Source: an uncultured Acidobacteriota bacterium (GTDB lineage Bacteria; Acidobacteriota; Vicinamibacteria; Vicinamibacterales; SCN-69-37). From it: a stretch of DNA of 9,569 bases. The number at the start of each line of letters is the position of its first letter. The first letter of the stretch is position 1. Location of the stretch: positions 1 to 9,569 of the forward strand of contig CALFMR010000372.1 of NCBI GenBank assembly GCA_937880585.1, given 5' to 3'. A program made the position numbers and the translations under genes. Positions 7,093 to 9,569 of the stretch are shown here, piece after piece. The notes under the pieces were generated by a model. It searched no databases. It had not been told where the DNA came from and saw nothing but the letters and a program-made list of their open reading frames with translations.

Positions 7093-7113
7093 AAGTTCGA
7101 AGACAGAAGCCAG
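7086..7113 (+). repeat. Degenerate 7-bp tandem repeat, left block
   Basis: Four consecutive heptamers read AAGTTAG, AAGTTCG, AAGACAG and AAGCCAG. The first contains the last codons and TAG stop of dut, so the repeat extends into the coding end. A small hairpin (CCAGA, 6-nt loop, TCTGG at 7110-7125) starts in the last unit. Consensus is roughly AAGTTCG, shared with the right block at 7164-7198. Confidence 0.55.
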
Positions 7114-7126
7114 ACGTGATTCTGGT

Positions 7127-7158
7127 TCTCCCTGGGCCTGCAGGCCCAGGGGCACGTG
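7127..7158 (+). repeat. Dispersed palindromic element, copy 1
   Basis: The core CCTGGGCCTGCAGGCCCAGG (7131-7150) is a perfect 20-bp palindrome. It sits in the spacer between the convergent dut and PAP2 genes, within a longer weak dyad (TGATTC at 7118-7123 against GAATCA at 7159-7164). The flanks TCTCC and GGGGCACGTGG recur at the second copy (8761-8791), so the repeated unit is longer than the palindrome. It could act as a bidirectional terminator hairpin, but neither side has a T-tract; a REP-like dispersed repeat is the better reading. Confidence 0.6.
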
Positions 7159-7163
7159 GAATC

Positions 7164-7198
7164 AGTTTCGAAGCTCGAAGTTTGACGTTCGAAGTTGA
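7164..7198 (+). repeat. Degenerate 7-bp tandem repeat, right block
   Basis: Five heptamers read AGTTTCG, AAGCTCG, AAGTTTG, ACGTTCG and AAGTTGA, in the same orientation as the block at 7086-7113. Together the two blocks flank the palindromic element. No coding potential is seen between 7093 and 7218. Confidence 0.55.
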
Positions 7199-7218
7199 CG
7201 CCGGGGACGAGCGCTTTT

Positions 7219-7962
7219 CTACTCGCCCCTCACCACGTAGACCGCCGCTCCACCTGCCGACGCCGTCGGCGTGATCGTCCAACCGCGCACGTGTCGGCCG
7301 TGGAGCACCGCGCGGGCGGAGATGGCGCCAATCGCGGCGCCGGCGGCGACGTCGCTCAGCCAGTGCGAGTCGTCGCGCACGCGCGTCCATCCGACGAAAC
7401 TTGCGAGCGCGTAGGCCGGGAGACCGGCCTTCCAACCGAAGTGCGCGTCGACGACCGCGGCCGTGGCCATCGTGGCCGAGGTGTGTCCGGATGGCATCGC
7501 GTGATGACCGCCATTCGGACGCTGCCGTCCCGCGGCGATCTTGATTCCACGCGTGAGGACCGCGTTGACGACTTGCGCGCGCACTAGATCGCCGCCGAGC
7601 GAGGCGAGCCCCGGCGACTTCGTCAGCGTGCCGGTGGCGTAGAAGCCGACGGCCAATCCACTCTGGAACCACGCGTCACCCACGACGCCGCCGACCCGCA
7701 CGACGTCCGGCCGATCGCTCGTACGGACCCAGTCAGCAATGCTGCGATCGGAGGGATGCGCGACGAGCGCCCCCGTGAGACCGATGCTGCCGATGAACGC
7801 CGTCTCCGGCGCGGCGAGTCCGCGGAAATCGTGGCGGACGTTCTGCCACATCCGGGTGATGGATGGCCGCTCGACTGAACGCGTGGGAGGGGACGCGGGC
7901 GGAGCGGCCGACGCGCTCTGCAGACTGAGGGCGAGCGCGAGCGCCCACGCGCTGTGCAACAC
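7219..7962 (-). CDS. PAP2-family phosphatase with signal peptide
   Basis: A 247-residue type-2 phosphatidic acid phosphatase-superfamily enzyme. The tripartite acid-phosphatase signature is complete: KIAAGRQRP (K-x6-RP, Lys141 to Pro149), PSGH (157-160) and R-x5-H-x3-D (Arg194, His200, Asp204). The GTG start at 7962 gives a short signal peptide ending LQSASA before APPASPP, so the active site is likely periplasmic. Hydrophobic stretches near 55-65, 98-110, 187-193 and 205-222 suggest membrane association. Likely substrates are lipid phosphates such as undecaprenyl diphosphate or lipid A precursors; the sequence does not decide which. A start at 8049 would overlap the barrel gene by 74 bp and bury the signal peptide, so it is rejected; TTG at 7959 is possible. 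The gene begins 13 bp after the barrel gene stop, in a probable operon. Confidence 0.9.
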   Translation of the reverse strand: MLHSAWALALALSLQSASAAPPASPPTRSVERPSITRMWQNVRHDFRGLAAPETAFIGSIGLTGALVAHPSDRSIADWVRTSDRPDVVRVGGVVGDAWFQSGLAVGFYATGTLTKSPGLASLGGDLVRAQVVNAVLTRGIKIAAGRQRPNGGHHAMPSGHTSATMATAAVVDAHFGWKAGLPAYALASFVGWTRVRDDSHWLSDVAAGAAIGAISARAVLHGRHVRGWTITPTASAGGAAVYVVRGE

Positions 7963-7969
7963 GCCCGCG

Positions 7970-7975
7970 AGAATA
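7970..7975 (-). promoter_or_regulatory. Possible -10 hexamer before the PAP2 gene
   Basis: TATTCT on the minus strand lies 7 nt before the GTG at 7962, the same hexamer class and spacing seen before dut. It sits directly after the stop codon of the barrel gene. The best -35 at 17 nt is poor (TCGCAA), so it may be chance; no Shine-Dalgarno is present either. Confidence 0.22.
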
Positions 7976-8713
7976 TCAATGAGGCATGCCGATTGCGAGG
8001 CCGATCGTGACCTGGTGCGTCGCCGATCGCGTGCGCCCGGTTCCGTCAACGATGTCGATCTCCGGTTTCGCGAAGGTGAACTTGTAGTCGGCGACCGCCG
8101 AGAGCAGGCGCGTCAGGCGCACGTCGACGCCGGCCGACAGGTTCAGCCCCGGGCCGCCGTACTCGTACTGCTCGCGTCCTTCGCCGCGAATCGTCGTCTC
8201 CGCATGCGGCACCGTGATGCCGGCCCCCGCGCGGCCGACGAACGTCGCGCGGCTCCATCGGAGCGGCTCGCGCACGATGAGATTCCCGACGTAGAAGTTC
8301 AGGCCGTGCGTCATGCGGTACCGGTCGACGATCGTGTTCATCGGGCCGATGTCGGGACCGATCGACGCGCCGTCGAGCGTGCCGGCCACGGCGTAGCTCT
8401 CGTCCGTCTTCGCGATCACCTTGAGGTGGGTGTACTCGAGCTCGAGGCCCCATCGCCGCGACGCGCCGAAGAAGCGTCCCACGCGCCAGCCGTAATACTG
8501 CGGTGACGTCCAGGGCTCGGCGGCGAAGTTGACGTCGGAGAAGGTGAGTGATGTGCCGCGCGCCGGCTGATCGATCGAGACATCGGCCGGCTGCGTGTAA
8601 TTGGCGCCGAGGTACGCGCCGGCGTACCACTGCGCCTCCGCGCGCGCGGGCAGAGCGGTCGTGGCGGTGAGAGCACCAATAAAGATGATGGACGCGCGAC
8701 GAAGCGACAGCAT
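7976..8713 (-). CDS. Predicted outer-membrane beta-barrel protein
   Basis: A 245-residue exported protein. A Sec signal peptide is clear: MLSLRR, a hydrophobic core (SIIFIGALTATTAL), then a probable cleavage after ARAEA, before QWYAGAYLG. The mature part alternates short amphipathic strands rich in aromatic residues and glycine (QWYAGAYLGANYT, YYGWRVGRFFG, WGLELEYTHLKV, HGLNFYVGNLIV, FVGRAGAGITVP, LNLSAGVDVRLT, LLSAVADYKFTF, HQVTIGLAIG), consistent with an eight-stranded barrel of the OmpA/OmpW-like or opacity-porin fold. The last residue is His rather than the usual aromatic residue. No enzyme motif is seen. The ATG at 8713 is preceded by GGA 5 nt and AAGGA 12 nt upstream. It precedes the PAP2 gene by 13 bp, so an envelope role shared with that phosphatase is possible but inferred. 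Confidence 0.85.
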   Translation of the reverse strand: MLSLRRASIIFIGALTATTALPARAEAQWYAGAYLGANYTQPADVSIDQPARGTSLTFSDVNFAAEPWTSPQYYGWRVGRFFGASRRWGLELEYTHLKVIAKTDESYAVAGTLDGASIGPDIGPMNTIVDRYRMTHGLNFYVGNLIVREPLRWSRATFVGRAGAGITVPHAETTIRGEGREQYEYGGPGLNLSAGVDVRLTRLLSAVADYKFTFAKPEIDIVDGTGRTRSATHQVTIGLAIGMPH

Positions 8714-8760
8714 GACGGTCCATCGTCCTTCGGCGCGGCAACGACACGCAAGACTTGATG

Positions 8761-8791
8761 TCTCCTGGGCCTTCAGGCCCGGGGCATGTGG
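8761..8791 (+). repeat. Dispersed palindromic element, copy 2
   Basis: Reads TCTCC, TGGGCCTTCAGGCCC, then GGGGCATGTGG, matching copy 1 (7127-7158) apart from three substitutions and two single-base gaps, in the same orientation. The hairpin arms GGGCCT and AGGCCC are kept around a TC centre. It lies in the 78-bp spacer between the BNR/VPS10-like fragment and the barrel gene, ending exactly beside the stop codon of the former. Confidence 0.55.
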
Positions 8792-9514
8792 CTACGGCCG
8801 TGCCGCGACGGTCGCGGCCGGCGCGAGCGTATCGGCGCGCGCGATCGCGGCATCGACGGCCGCGCTGACCGCGGCGGTCGGCCGTGCATCGGCAGCGAGA
8901 ATGCGATCGAAGAGATCGGCGAGCACGTTCCACGCGGCGAACACGTCGGTCGACACACCCACGGCGGGCGTCCCCTTGCCCGCGTGCGCCGCGAGCGCAT
9001 CCATCGTCTGGCTCAGCCGCTCGGCCACGTCGAATTGCGCGTCGAGGTCCGCGCTCGTCGCGCGTACGCGCGGATCCATCTTGACGACGACGGCCTGACG
9101 GATGACATGGGCGCCGGCGGTGAGCCGCACTTGATACGTGCCGGGCTTGATCCAGATCCCGCGCCGCGCGCCGTGTAGGGCTTCGCCCGCGGCTGCTGTT
9201 GGACGGGCCGGCGGAGCGTAGCGCAGGTTCCAGACGACGCGATGGAGGCCCGGCGAGGCCGCGAGTGGCGCGTCGCCCGTCGCGTCCGACGCGTCGCTCG
9301 AGAACCGGCGCAGCAACTCTCCGGATACCGCTTCGCGGATGTCGATCGTCACGGGGCCGGTGACGTCCGCGCCAATCAGGTAGTCGAGCGCCCTCGGGTA
9401 CACCTGTAGACAGTCGCCCGCCTCGACAGGGGGTGAACCTGCTGGCTCCGTGGCGACCGCCATATGCTCGAGAGCCACGCTCTGTAATTGCTGGGACGGG
9501 GGCTGATTTGTCAC
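8792..9514 (-). CDS. Orphan C-terminal domain of a BNR/VPS10-like secreted protein (possible pseudogene)
   Basis: The 240-residue reading frame resembles the C-terminal region of large (about 1000-residue) secreted BNR-repeat or VPS10/sortilin-like proteins common in Acidobacteriota. Recognisable segments are EPAGSPP, LDYLIGADVTGPVTIDI, the GLHRVVWNLRYAPP strand, PGTYQVRLTAG and VVVKMDPRVR, followed by a helical tail (about residues 155-235). The beta-propeller that should precede it is absent: the codon directly before the GTG at 9514 is TAA in the same frame. No Shine-Dalgarno or signal peptide is seen; ATG at 9463 is another start without one. The frame is therefore either the tail of a broken gene or an independently expressed domain. 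The 55 bp before it do not encode recognisable propeller sequence in any frame. Domain identity is fairly sure; expression is doubtful. Confidence 0.6.
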   Translation of the reverse strand: MTNQPPSQQLQSVALEHMAVATEPAGSPPVEAGDCLQVYPRALDYLIGADVTGPVTIDIREAVSGELLRRFSSDASDATGDAPLAASPGLHRVVWNLRYAPPARPTAAAGEALHGARRGIWIKPGTYQVRLTAGAHVIRQAVVVKMDPRVRATSADLDAQFDVAERLSQTMDALAAHAGKGTPAVGVSTDVFAAWNVLADLFDRILAADARPTAAVSAAVDAAIARADTLAPAATVAARP

Positions 9515-9569
9515 TTAAAAATCGCGGCAAAATCCAAGATGGCGGTAAACACGAGCGGAGCCGTCGACC

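Noticed and set aside
7086..7198. CRISPR-like array
   Set aside because: Units are 7 bp without spacers; no cas genes are nearby.
7208..7225. Possible terminator with TTTT between dut and the PAP2 gene
   Set aside because: Only a 4-bp stem (CGAG/CTCG) with the T-run in the loop; not a credible intrinsic terminator.
7001..7672. Minus-strand open frame spanning the repeat spacer
   Set aside because: It is antisense to the dut end and out of frame with the PAP2 gene, and runs through non-coding repeats.
8046..9530. Minus-strand open frame of 494 codons
   Set aside because: It overlaps both the barrel gene and the BNR/VPS10-like fragment in another frame and is Arg-rich without recognisable motifs, whereas those two show a signal peptide and family motifs.

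Overview
This is a GC-rich, densely packed chromosomal window from a Gram-negative bacterium, shown by two proteins with cleavable signal peptides, one of them an outer-membrane beta-barrel candidate. The architecture of the proteins resembles Acidobacteriota, possibly Vicinamibacteria. That is an inference from protein style, especially the C-terminal domain of a BNR/VPS10-like propeller protein at the right edge; no marker gene is present to confirm it. All genes run on the minus strand except a dUTPase gene (6655-7092, plus strand).

Reading the minus strand from right to left: an orphan C-terminal domain of a large BNR/VPS10-like secreted protein (8792-9514), with a stop codon directly before its first possible start; an outer-membrane beta-barrel candidate (7976-8713); and a secreted or membrane PAP2 phosphatase 13 bp behind it (7219-7962). 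Between the PAP2 gene and the convergent dUTPase gene lies a 126-bp spacer made of degenerate 7-bp repeats around a perfect 20-bp palindrome. A second copy of the palindromic element sits at 8761-8791. The dUTPase gene is divergent from a glycogen/alpha-glucan phosphorylase gene (4375-6531). Next come an uncharacterised zinc-ribbon protein (3874-4332) and an M24 metallopeptidase (2702-3877) that overlaps it by 4 bp. After a 154-bp spacer follows a probable operon: HtrA/Do serine protease (1036-2547), a CYTH-domain protein (443-1003) and a sugar nucleotidyltransferase (1-453, cut by the window edge).

Functionally, the window mixes envelope protein quality control (HtrA), envelope components (barrel, PAP2 phosphatase), glucan breakdown (phosphorylase), nucleotide-pool cleaning (dUTPase), peptide turnover (M24) and nucleotide-sugar synthesis. 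No single pathway unites them. No phage, CRISPR, insertion sequence, RNA gene or defence system was found, and no spacer exceeds 300 bp.

The points most worth a second look are: the dispersed palindrome and heptad repeats; -10-like TANNNT hexamers placed 7 to 9 nt before start codons, which suggest leaderless mRNAs; a sigma-E-like promoter candidate and hairpin before htrA; the unknown zinc-ribbon gene coupled to a peptidase; and the decapitated BNR/VPS10-type C-terminus. I see no strong case for a new multi-gene system here.
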